Of a DNA stretch of 64,000 nt, positions 46,904 to 57,113 are shown in pieces. A model generated the notes under the pieces. It saw only the letters and a program-made list of their open reading frames with translations, had not been told where the DNA came from and ran no database searches. Every line of letters begins with the position of its first letter. Position 1 is the first letter of the stretch. The position numbers and the translations under genes are program-made. Origin of the DNA: Kwoniella bestiolae CBS 10118 (taxonomy: Eukaryota > Basidiomycota > Tremellomycetes > Tremellales > Cryptococcaceae); contig NC_089241.1 in NCBI RefSeq assembly GCF_000512585.2, positions 1,054,001 through 1,118,000 on the forward strand. Direction: 5' to 3'.

Positions 46904-47983
46904 TCACACCTTGCAGATAACATCTCTCCATTCCATCACTTCCTGAGCATTCGCACTGCCCACCCACTCACACCTATCAACCCACTCCTCCATCCTCCAG
47001 AACTTCAGATTACCCTTCCGTCTCTCAATCTCAGCCCAAGACCATTCCCGGGATATCGTCAAACTCTTCTTGATAACATCCACCGACTCTCGATGCAATT
47101 CCTCCATACTCAACCCAACTCTCCGATCTCTAATCTTCTCGATATACCCAGCATTGACAATATCCACCTCGCACTCTCCATTCACATTCAAAATGATAGA
47201 AGCCAAAAACGATGCGTTGAACAGCGACGGATCATTCATCTCCATCAGCCCCACCATGTTCGGCGTAGGTTCAGAAGGATCAATGATAATAGTCATTTTC
47301 CTAATCTTCTGGAATGCTTTCAACACCGGTTGCTCGAACTCGCACTTTCCCTCTGGCATAGCATACAGTCTTGGTCCCACCACCAATACCAACTCCTGTA
47401 TGTTATGTAGGATATTATCAGGAAGGTGGAATCGCTGAATACTGTCCGAATTCTTTACATGGATATACAACACCCTTGGACGGAGCGCCAGGAGAAGTCG
47501 ACAGGGGATGGTAAAATGCCCAGGGTGGAAGGAAGCAGGCCAGTCGGTATGACTATACCTTAGATGTAAGGTTTCCAAGTTCTTGAATTTGGGGGATTGA
47601 TAGATATGGGTATTGGGATCGTCAGGATGATGGGAATGACACCAATGTATTTTATGATATTCCACATCCAATACTCGAACATGATCATAGACCCCCCATT
47701 CATGGTTGTCTTTACCTATCGACCCGTCTAGCTGGTATTTCTCCTCCACCTGCCGATCTAGGACCTCTTTCTTCTTGGTGGAGCGGAAGATGGAGTAATA
47801 TTTCTTCTCGTACCGATTTGACCAGGGGGTTAGGCGGATATATCGCCAGAGAAGGGGTGTAGCGAGGTCATGCAGGTATTTGCAGGTGAGACTGAGGTTG
47901 AGGAGCGTGCGTTTATCGGCATTGAGATGATAGAGGATATGAGTGGATATCTCGGGGGGGAAGTGTTGACTCTGGTCCATCAT
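46904..47983 (-). CDS. F-box protein E (intact)
   Basis: A single exon gives 359 residues, starting MMDQSQHFPPEISTHILYHL. F-box: LNLSLTCKYLHDLATPLLWR, then YIRLTPW. Family blocks: GSIGKDNHEWGVYDHVRVLD, YHKIHWCHSHH, FKNLETLHLRYSHTDWPASF, CRLLLALRPRVLYIHVKN, IQELVLVVGPRLYAM, MTIIIDPSEPTPNMVGLM, VDIVNAGYIEKI and WRMEEWVDRCEWVGSANAQE, then V-M-E-W. Its GSIG and HPGH/CRLL blocks place it between copies B/C and D. No intron follows the start, unlike copies A, D and F. It is a probable SCF ligase adaptor with unknown substrate. Confidence 0.85.
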   Translation of the reverse strand: MMDQSQHFPPEISTHILYHLNADKRTLLNLSLTCKYLHDLATPLLWRYIRLTPWSNRYEKKYYSIFRSTKKKEVLDRQVEEKYQLDGSIGKDNHEWGVYDHVRVLDVEYHKIHWCHSHHPDDPNTHIYQSPKFKNLETLHLRYSHTDWPASFHPGHFTIPCRLLLALRPRVLYIHVKNSDSIQRFHLPDNILHNIQELVLVVGPRLYAMPEGKCEFEQPVLKAFQKIRKMTIIIDPSEPTPNMVGLMEMNDPSLFNASFLASIILNVNGECEVDIVNAGYIEKIRDRRVGLSMEELHRESVDVIKKSLTISREWSWAEIERRKGNLKFWRMEEWVDRCEWVGSANAQEVMEWRDVICKV

Positions 47984-48408
47984 GTCGGGCCGATATCGAT
48001 GCTTTTGGGGTTATGAGTGTGGATGTACCCAAACTTAATTATTAAGATAGCAGGAGGTACACCGAGTATGAGATTGGGCTTCTTCAGAACATCAGATGAG
48101 AATGGGTCACTTTGAAATACTGGCACTTTTGTGAAGCGATGAGACGAACCAAATTCAGGTTTATGCATAAAGGGTTGTCTGATACTAGAATTTCAGGGTA
48201 TGTTGCAACCATCCATCCCCTGAACATGCATGCTTGGGTGTTCATTTTGTCCATCGATGGCAAATGCTGTACACACAGTATACCACAACGGTGAGGACTC
48301 TAGTATCATTATATAGGCCATGTAGATAATCAAGAGGACGTAACATTGCTATCTGAGAGCCGAACACTCAAAGCGGTACAATCAGGTATGACCACTCTCC
48401 ATCCCATC
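47984..48408. other. Intergenic between F-box genes E and F
   Basis: Upstream side of copy E and downstream side of copy F (both minus strand). No gene is supported. Confidence 0.45.
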
Positions 48409-49542
48409 TTAATATATCGAACCCACATCTACATCCGTCCATCTCCAAAACCCTTCCTCCTCTCCCCGTCCCAACATCTCATCAACCCACTCCCCCATCC
48501 TCCTAAAATGCACCATCCTCTTCCTCACCTCCTTCTTCTCCCTACTCCACCACCTCTCGTCTATCCCATCCAAATGCTCTTCGATCGCTTGTCGCATCTC
48601 CTGGGCTATCTGATTATTCGAATAATACTCATCACATTGTTCCAGATTCACAAATGTGATTCTTGCATCTGCTTGATCCTCTACCATCTTCTGTATATTC
48701 GCGTATTTCTCCTGCCTTCTCCGTTGACTCAAGACACTCTGCGAGATGATCTGACGGATTGGGAAGATGTCGAATATAATCGTAACGCTCTTCACCTCCC
48801 TGGGCGGTCTGGGGAATGCCTCATAGGGATCGAAGAATGCTATATCATCTATATGTACTTTCGGGATTATCATGATGTTGTCGAGTTTATCGAAGATCTC
48901 GGTTGGTAGACCACCATATCCGTATATCACTCTTTCGAACCCCTCCATTCTGATTATCAAGTTACTCGGTCTCAGGTCGAGGAGTAAGGGGCATGAGGAG
49001 GTGGATGTGGGTGCAGGAGTGCGTGTACGATCATGGAAATGATTATGATTGGCTTAATCCAGGTAGATATCGAGGTTTTCCAAATTGGGTAAAATGAGTG
49101 AGGGTGAGGTGTCTGGTCGACACCAGTAGCTTGTATGATGGTGTATAGTGAGAGTTTTGACTTGTTCCAGTCGTTTAGATAGGGTGGGATCGAAGAAGCG
49201 TCGGATATGGGAGGTACTGTTGATCACATTCGTTGAGTATCCATCTTTCGGGTGTTCCATTTGAGGTTGGAGGGTGAGATGCCGCCATAGTATTGGGGAG
49301 GCACAGGTGTCGAACAGGTGAGATACTCTACTGCAACCTGCTAGAGTTGGTAGGTCGGAGGAGAGGAAGCTGAGAATGTGGATGAGCAGTTCATCTGGAA
49401 GAGTCTCGATGGGTGATTCGGGATTGGGATGGGGTTTGATGTTTGGGGTTCGTTCTGTCTGGGGTGTAATTGTTCATCAGATAACGGTCAAGAAGGAATT
49501 CATAATATCCCTCTTGAAGTTTCATACGTGACTCACTGACAT
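48409..49542 (-). pseudogene. F-box protein F, interrupted by an in-frame TAA
   Basis: Exon 1 has only two codons (MS, 49537-49542), then a phase-0 GTGAGT intron, and exon 2 is 48409-49458. The F-box is LPDELLIHILSFLSSDLP, AGCSRVSHLFDTCASPILWR, then HLTLQPQ. The block VKTLTIHHHTSYWCRPD with LPNLENLDIYLD is followed at once by TAA (49054-49056). The same frame is then open again to the natural end, with VKSVTIIFDIFP, ARITFVNLEQCDEYY and FRRMGEWVDEMLGRGEEEGF. No donor GT lies just before the TAA that would allow splicing around it. The C-terminal half is more diverged than in the other copies, and the second Trp block is altered. It is probably a pseudogene or truncated protein. Confidence 0.75.
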
Positions 49543-51117
49543 GTTGATCACTTCCGAAAACTACCCACCAATGATTCTACGAGGGTTGAGGAAATGATTG
49601 GGTCATTAGTGAGGACCAGTGCTGAAAGCTGCGGTAAAGCTGGGATCGATGGTAATAACTTAGATTATTCGAACAAGACCTAGACTCCTACAATCAAATC
49701 TTGCATGTTGGTTGTTGGACGTTTCAAGGCTGGGTCGAACTGAATAAGCACGCATCGCATACCGCATGTTACTTATCCTTGGCAATGCGTTTTGATCGCA
49801 CTTAGGGAGATCTGGGATCCTTTGATTAAGAGTAATGGAGGTGAACCTTGAACTCCAGAGTCTCCGCTCAAATCGCTTTCATCAGTCACAATGAAGGATG
49901 ACAACTTCATAAGCCTTGTTGGACCGTAGGCTTGATCCACTAGCGAATGACAAGATGTGGGTCCATTGTAAGCTGGGATATCGCGGAGCTTCTTCTCCAC
50001 GACAAGTGAAGGATGAATGTATATGCTATTTGCATGGCTAACACGTGGCTGTTCTTCTCTGACCCTCCCTTCAAGTCACAGTGGTACCTGACTTGCCGAT
50101 CCGCTTTCGCACCCAGTCCGGCTGGATAACTAAGTGAGTTAGTTTTTACTTGGCGCCGATGCGCTTACCAAGCGTTTCTTTTTCGATGTAGTGGCAAATT
50201 TCTGCTTTGCCTTCAATTGAGCCCGAGCGCGACCGAGATATACTACATTCTCTGCTCCGATGCATGGGGATGGGATGAACGTGGAGAGGTACACGAGATC
50301 TCAATGGGTGTTGTTTATATATGCATGGATTATGGTAGAAGGAAAGTTATATTGGGTGTTTGTTCCATCGACCGAAATTGACCTTCGGGCATGGCGTTGG
50401 ATGACCGAGTATCACCGTAAAAACTCTCGATTAGTTTGAGTGACTGGGCCGTGCGGTGCACGTCATGTATTATCAATACAAAATACAAAATACATTCTGA
50501 ATCGAGTTCACATCCATTTATCCATTCTTTCTTTATCTTTCTACATCTTCATCATACATACATACTTGTCACCGTTACATACATCTCATCACGACCAACA
50601 ACATAGCACCCATCCACCCAACGAGAGGAGAAAGCAACACATAGAACAGAAGAGGAAGAGACCTTATCAGCTCAGATCACGCAATTATCAATAACGAGAG
50701 GACTTTACAAGAGAGAGATTGCGAGGACTGGTAGCTACGATCGATAAGGTTAGTACTCCTCACCTTCCACGTATTTCATTCATCCCCCTCTTGGACATCC
50801 TACATATACACTCTCACGTGTACATACATTCACACACACAAAGATACAAGCACATACCCTCGCCTCTTTGTTTTGGTTGATTGTATAAATTCAACTTCCT
50901 TGAAAGGACTGTGCGGGTGGCTGTGTCCAATAATCTACATTCACTTTGCCCTTCTTTTCATCGTTTCACAATCACACCTTTACCTTCTCACATCTATTCA
51001 CCATCAACACTCCGTTTTGAACATCTCACTCACACTTCCCTATACATATCAGGTCAAATCACCTTACCAAATATCATCATATCGTCCTTTTCCTCATCAC
51101 CAGCACCACCCCTCATC
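49543..51117. other. Gene-poor stretch upstream of the bZIP gene
   Basis: About 1.6 kb. The right half (50450-51117) is C/A/T-rich with CATACATAC runs and a possible 5' UTR intron (GTTAGTACTCC near 50748), so the bZIP gene may have a long leader. An open frame upstream of ATG 51118 extends to about 50881 but has no sequence features. An open frame at 49773-50000 is not supported. Confidence 0.45.
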
Positions 51118-53441
51118 ATGTCAAGCACCCTCTTCTCACCTACTCTCACCTCATCCACCAACAACGACGACATCGATATGACTCTTCCCCTCTCTCAAGA
51201 TAAAGGAATAGACAACTTCGAATCCCTTTTCAACTTTGACGAATTCGAATCATTAGGAGATACCAGCGTGAGTAATTCTCCCTTCGTATCCTATCAACCA
51301 GGCGAATGGTGGCTGATGGATCTTCTTCTCCTTCCTCCTCCTTCCTCCACCCAGTCTCACACCCACTCCCCGACTACCGCTTCTCCCAACTACACACCTT
51401 CGCCACTCCCTCTTCCAGTTGAGGAACCAATCACCTTCAACCCTGACAACTTTGATTTCCTGGGTGCCGATGGTGCGATGGATTTCCCACTCGACTTCTC
51501 ATTCGGGAACGAAGCCAAAGCAGGGCCAGTCATTCAAGAAGACATAATGCAAGTCAAGCAAGAACCAATGGAATTCAGCTTTGGCGAAGCTTCCAACTCA
51601 CAATCACCTGTCACCGAAGCCAGACCAATGCCAGTGCCTCAACCACTTCTTCAGCAGAACAGCGCCGCCAACCAAGATCAATTCACCGGTCTACCCGTCG
51701 ACCAGCAAGCTGCCCTTCAGCAACTCATGACCAATCTCATCAACTACCAACAAGCCTACGGTCTTGATATCCCCGCTCCCCAACCTCCAGCTCAACCTGC
51801 TGTACCTTCTACCATTCAACCATCGATGATATTCTCATCCGCTTCTCCCGCATCTCTATCTGCTCCTGCAGCTCTTCCTGTCGCTTCTTCATCACAATCA
51901 CCCATCAAGCAATCTACTGCTCACTCAACTCCCATCGAAGCCGATGAACCTTTGCGAGCAGTTGAACCTCACGAGATGGCGTCTCCCGATGTCGCTCGAT
52001 CTGCAAGACATGCTTCAGTCGTCAGCTCAGGTATTGAGGATCTCGACACCAAGATCGATCGATTAGTACCTCTCAACACCATCTTCTCGGCTGGTAAAGG
52101 TAAAGGCGGGAAGAAAGGAGGCGGTATGTCATCGGTCGTACGAAACGAAGACGAAGAAATCGATGACGACGAATCTTGGAGACCCTCACCTGAGGAGTAC
52201 AAGAAACTATCATCAAAGGAGAAGAGACAACTTCGAAACAAGTTGAGTGCCAGAGCTTTCAGGACGAGAAGGAAGGATTACATCGGGACCCTTGAATCTC
52301 ACATCCAAGATCGAGATGTAGTGATTGACGAGATGAGAGCCGAGTTGGTCAATTCCAGGACGGAAAACCAGGATTTAAGGTGGGTGATCAAATTTCTCTG
52401 GAACTTAAATTCGAACCCTCGTTGACCCATCCTCTCCTTCACAGACGCGAACTGGCAGCTTTGAAAGCTAGCACAATGTCTATACTCCATCCCGAATCTG
52501 CCAACAAGTCGAGTGTATCTCCCGCTATGGTCAATGCATTGGCATTGTCACCTGCGCTCGCCTCACCTTCCGCTCCTGTCAACGCCACTGCCGGCCCTGG
52601 ACCCAACACCATCCGAAGGAGCAACACCCCTCTCAACACATTCAACCCCCGAAAAGATCTTCCCGCTTCACTCAAGGGATCTTGGGGCGGAAACGACAAT
52701 ATGTTCGGCGGTGGCTCAACCATCTGCCATACAATGTTCACACCCGACCTTGTCCTTCCACCCACCAACTCAACCTCCACCCCAGCACCTTTACGATCTC
52801 TGGCTGACCTACCTCGAGTCAATCTCAACCCTCGCCTTAACGACGATGCTCCTGTACCTGCACCTCGCGGTCACATTCTCGCCGGAATGGGTAACGGTCA
52901 AGATGTCTCTAAAACCTTCGCATCGTGGTCTGAGGATACGCCATTCTCCCTTCGATCAATGGACTCATACAGGATGCAAATGTGGTCTCGACTCGCCAGA
53001 GAAGCCGCAGCCGATAAAGCCAATTTGGCAGGTGATATGAGACCCAAGTTCTTCGTTGAAGTCAAAGAGGAACCTCTACCCGCACCTTCAGCAGCTGCTG
53101 CTGCTCAGGCCGCCGTCGTCGCTGCAGCAGCGTCCAACCATATCACCACGAAATTGGCCAACTCATTCTTCTCCGCTTTCCAATCTGGATCGAAGTTGGA
53201 TACAGATAAATTAGCAGCAGTAGTCACTGGTCAAGCCAAACTCAAGGTTGTCTCTTCCACCGAATTAGAACTACCTCCTTCGCCTGCAGCCCAAGTCGCT
53301 GAGAACGGTAATGAAGATTGCCTCTCGATGTTGATGGGCAGTCTGAAATTGCAATCTGGACCTGGACTCAGATCTGTCGGAGCGAGGGAGAACCCACTGG
53401 GAACGTTGTGTGGTTTCTTTGGAATGCCCACTAAGGCATAG
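51118..53441 (+). CDS. bZIP transcription factor
   Basis: The start is ATG 51118 (MSSTLFSPTLTSSTNNDD). An intron with GTGAGT donor and CTGAT branch (51268-51354, 87 nt) keeps the frame open, so a retained form would add 29 residues. A second intron (about 52380-52444) must be removed to join DLR to RELAALKAS. The N-terminal half is acidic, Pro/Gln-rich and activation-domain-like (FESLFNFDEFESLG, ALQQLMTNLINYQQAYG). The basic region LSSKEKRQLRNKLSARAFRT followed by RRK has the bZIP pattern Asn-x7-Arg, then a leucine zipper (YIGTLESHIQDRDVVIDEM, then RAELVNSRTENQDLR). The C-terminal half carries Ala-rich stretches and ends GTLCGFFGMPTKA. It lies between F-box copies F and G. The target genes are unknown. 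Confidence 0.9.
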
Positions 53442-53998
53442 ATTTTTCTATTTCACTCATCACCCACACCCTCACATCCCATCAATGCATCACTCCATAC
53501 TCCCTCCATCGCATGTAAATTTACACTTGTCTGTTGATAACGCTTTATGAATATACTGTACAATATAATACATTTGGTTTCAAACCACTCTTACTTTCGT
53601 AGCTCGATATACAGGTTACATCCTTCGTTTTTGGCTTCTTTTTTTACTGGTGATACCTCCATGTTTCTTTGGACTTGGTTTGAGGGTAGAGTGATGTTGG
53701 AAGGTGCTTCAGGTTGATTGGGTCATGTTATATATGTCGGTAACTTGTATTTGGTTGAGGTTGAGGTTATATCTATGTAGATGAAATGACATGAACGATA
53801 TATCTCTCTTACTCAGCATCTACTCGTGCGAGTGTGGTTCAGAAACATCCTTCGAGTCTTATCAATAATCGCAGTCCCGTATGATTTCAGAATACTGTAC
53901 ATATATGATACATGACACTACTGACTACTGGATGTATACACATGATGCTACTACTTCATACATGAATGATACAATTAAATTTCTTGAAATTCTTAGTT
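53442..53998. other. Convergent intergenic region
   Basis: This holds 3' UTRs of the bZIP gene and F-box copy G. Nothing else is supported. Confidence 0.5.
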
Positions 53999-55038
53999 CT
54001 ACTGTAAAGTTCCCACTTTCCCATCCATCGCCTTGTTCCAACTTTCCAGCTCTTTCGGATCAAACCAATCAAACCAATCTTCTTTTTCGATGAACTCGTC
54101 CAGAGTGATGAATCTGATAGTATCCAGCCGTTTCTTAATCGCTTCTTCTCCCTTGATATCGGACTCTGGCAGATCCGCATCCGCCCTACATCGATAAGCG
54201 ATATCCGCACGAAATATTTCCTCCTCGTCTTTCTGAAATTGTTCTGATGAGCTCGGTCCAGAGTCTTCTTTTGTTCTTGTACTTTCAACATTAACGATAA
54301 TGATATCACAATGAGGATGGGAGAGTGTTACCTCAGTGATAGCCCAGTCGTTCAGGTCTTTGTCATCCTCTAGTTCGAGATCGTACGGATATCTATCTGG
54401 ATACTCGACGGTCGAGGTGGGATCGTACATCCAATAGATCTTCTTGAAATTAGGGTAAACGGCTAATCCACACGATCTCAGATCGGTATTCTTCCTTGCG
54501 TAGATGGAAGGTAAAGTAAATATCACATTTTCTACGTTCTCCCACATTGTTCTACATGTATCGGGGGGCATGAAATCGAGATCATCGCAGTTCATATCCC
54601 TGATTATGACTGTCTTGGGTCGAAGTTTCGCGAGAAGTTTACAGCGGGATCTGGATTCGGATCCTCGCCACTTGGGAGGATCGGAGTGGAATCTGTCAGA
54701 TAATGAACTGAACAAGGGTGATCTCAGATCCACCGTCTTGAGATTGGGCAAGACGAAATTTTCGAATCGGGTAGAACGGCAGTAGTGCGAGGGATGATGA
54801 TTGATCGTCAATTTTCGGATGTGGATCAAGAGCTCTTCATCCATCCGATAGAGTTCGGATTCGTAGGTTCTTCGGGGTTGTATGTAAGTGTGAAAGATGT
54901 CCATAGTATGGGTATGGCGAGTTTGCGGAATTTCCTCGAGACGATGGCGCAGGCTGCGAGAGTGGATTGATCGTGGGAGGTGAGCTCTGAGAGGATGAGA
55001 CGGATGGTTTCGTTGGGTAGTTGGGGGAGTATCGACAT
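53999..55038 (-). pseudogene. F-box protein G, broken by a frameshift
   Basis: The start MSILPQLPNETIRLILSELT leads into the F-box (AACAIVSRKFRKLAIPILWT). Then the frame runs out at about 54826-54828 (PNSIGWMKSS-stop). The family continues in another frame from about 54900 with DEELLIHIRKLTINHHPSHY, LPNLKTVDLRSPL, CKLLAKLRPKTVIIRDMN, IIIVNVES and FITLDEFIEKEDWFDWFDPK followed by E-L-E-S-W. Total length 1040 nt is not a multiple of three, equal to one base missing or two extra. No GT dinucleotide occurs in the overlap region on this strand, so an intron cannot explain the switch. It lies head to head with copy H and shares the C-terminal W-FDWFDP style with H and I. Confidence 0.8.
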
Positions 55039-55516
55039 TGTTAGCGTCGTGTTTGAGGGGGTTGGTGGGGTAGGTGGTGCCGAATGAGCTGACGAGAGCT
55101 GGAGGTTTGAATCGTTGGGTTCGCCTTGTCGATCGTACTTTGTAATTTAGATGTACTAAAGTGCATAAAGTGCGGTTTTATTATGGACAGATCTGTCACT
55201 TGTGGGAAAACTCACGTTTGTGTTGATGGTTTTACTGCTGTTAGAGAAGAAGATGAGAGTTTGACAAAGATCTGTAAACTGAAATAAAGAAAGGAGAAAG
55301 TGGATGGTAGTGAAATACGCACAGACCCAAACACATACACCGTAATATGATCGTTACGGTTGAGTCAGTCAACTTGAGTCAACTTGAGTCAACTTGAGTC
55401 TACATCATCTACATCATGACACACCTATCTGTTTGGCTTGACCTATTCCTCTTTGCCTATCCAACCACAAATATACAATATACAGTACTCCAAATCACAT
55501 CATCCTTCCGACGATC
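55039..55516. promoter_or_regulatory. Divergent promoter of F-box copies G and H
   Basis: A 478-bp shared upstream region. It contains the TGAGTCA array (55361-55400) described separately, about 120-160 bp before ATG 55517. Confidence 0.5.
55361..55400. repeat. 10-bp tandem repeat carrying TGAGTCA sites
   Basis: The unit aacttgagtc is repeated three times exactly (55371-55400), preceded by tgagtcagtc. This gives TGAGTCA at 55361, 55375 and 55385, and a variant TGAGTCT at 55395. The last three are spaced 10 bp apart, close to one helical turn. The sites match the AP-1/Gcn4 bZIP core. Confidence 0.85.
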
Positions 55517-56658
55517 ATGCCACCTAAAAAATCGAAATCCAGATCGAAATCAAAATCGAAATCAAAATCGAAAAAGGTCAAAGGTAGAAGATCATCAAAG
55601 ACCCATACCCATTCTCTTACACCCCTCCTCCCTCCCGAAGTCATCCACAGGATCCTCTCTCACCTCTCAATCTATGACCAAAACACCCTCGCCTCCTGCG
55701 CTCAGGTCAGCAAACAGCTCAACGCACTCGCTACACCTATTCTCTGGAGATGGCTCAGATTTGCTCCGCAACCCCTTTCAGAGGATGGCAGCACCCTCGA
55801 CAGCTCATCTTGGAATCAACATCTTCTAAATAGGGTTGTGATATTCGATGTCCAGACGCACGAAGAGAATTGGTGTGAATCCCAGCAAGTCAAAAGTCTG
55901 AATTTACCAAATCTCAAGAGACTTCGTCTGAACATCGACACAGAAGTTCTCACTGGACGTAGAGAGATACTGATGGTACAGAACAAGACGACGAAACTAA
56001 CTTATCATGTCGCCTCATCTCAAACCTTAGACCTAAAACGATGGTTTACAAAGAGCTGGCAGATACCCTCCCAAGCTTCTATCTGGACCCCGAATTCTTC
56101 TGTCCCACAATCTGGTCCGAAGTCGAGACCCTCGTCTACCTCGTTCCACCCATCGGAAACGACGATCATTATCTTCCTCATGAAGATAGAGATCTCAGCG
56201 GGCTCTTACCGAAGCTGAAAAAATTAATTTGGATATTCGATCCCAGCGATATCGATCCTGAAGCTGAAGGTGATCAATGCAATCTACACGGGGAGGAACG
56301 ACAACTTCTTAGTGAATTGCTGGCTAAGAACCCAGAGCTCAAGCTTATCATCGTAAACGTGGGAAGTGCCAATCTTAGATTGATGAAGGGAAGTCGAGAG
56401 CCATTTGACGAAATTCTATGTTGGTATGCGGAGAAATTTCAGGATTGGTACTGGGATGTATTGGATTCTTCTTCATTTTACGATGATGACGAGGACGATA
56501 CGAAGAAAACGAATTACCCATATTACCTTAATGTGGAGGAGTTTGTTGAGAGGGAAGAATGGTACGAATGGTTTGATCCGGAGGAGATTATACATTGGAA
56601 GAGGATGAATCGAGAGATAAAGAAGACTATACCTAAAGGAGAAGATGTAGAGGAGTAG
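55517..56658 (+). pseudogene. F-box protein H, broken by a 2-nt frameshift in a GA run
   Basis: The start MPPKKSKSRSKSKSKSKSKK is very basic. The F-box is LLPPEVIHRILSHLS, ASCAQVSKQLNALATPILWR and WLRFAP. After EENWCESQ and LNLPNLKRLRLNIDTEVLTG the frame leaves the family sequence. From about 55985 the family resumes in another frame (CRLISNLRPKTMVYKELADT, PTIWSEVETLVYLVPPIG, LKKLIWIFDPSDIDPEAEG, LKLIIVNVGSANLRLM, LNVEEFVEREEWYEWFDPEE, then I-I-H-W). Total length 1142 nt equals a multiple of three plus two. The switch falls on an AGAGAG run (55961-55966), so one extra GA explains it. A 23-nt GT...CTGAT...CAG segment (55959-55981) would also restore the frame if spliced, but is unusually short for an intron. 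The closest relative is copy I. Confidence 0.8.
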
Positions 56659-57113
56659 ATCTTTGTAGTTGAGGGTACCAAGAGAAGTGAAGCAAGCAAA
56701 TTTGACTTGTTCATATTGCACAGGGTGGCACAGGTCAGTCCAAGGTCAGAGTGGTCGTAAGTAATGTGGTTTCCATATGACATGCATGTATAGAATTATC
56801 TATGTACAATAAACAACCATCACGCTGCCTTCCTGCAGAAGGCTCATCTTTTAGTAGTAGTGGTGAAGGACTGAGCTGACGAGAGGTACTGTGTGTCCAC
56901 AGTGACGCGTTGGTTGAGTCAACTCGAGTCATCATGATCACCATCAACCCACACACCCACACACATGTATATATAACTTGAAACAGACATCCAGCTTCCA
57001 TCTTACTTCCATCTCTCCTCTCAATCTCCCACTCCAAAACAAAACACATCATCATCCAGCTCACAACCACAAGTCGACTCATCTTCCACCAGTATATCCT
57101 CGACACCTAAACG
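56659..57113. promoter_or_regulatory. Promoter of F-box copy I with TGAGTCA pair
   Basis: TGAGTCA at 56915-56921 and CGAGTCA at 56925-56931 are spaced 10 bp, like the array before copy H (TGAGTCAAC-T/C-GAGTC). CACACACC and TATATA stretches follow before ATG 57114. The resemblance suggests the promoter was duplicated together with the gene. Confidence 0.5.

Noticed and set aside
48346..48909. A 187-codon open frame on the plus strand
   Set aside because: It is antisense to F-box copy F and consists of low-complexity Pro/Leu/His stretches without features.
49536..49537. TGAGTCA at the start of the intron in F-box copy F and in several other introns
   Set aside because: These matches are splice donors (GTGAGTCA), so they were not counted as bZIP sites.
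52513..53040. A 175-codon open frame overlapping the bZIP gene
   Set aside because: It is an alternative frame within the Pro/Ser-rich C-terminal half, where the bZIP frame is continuous to a proper stop.
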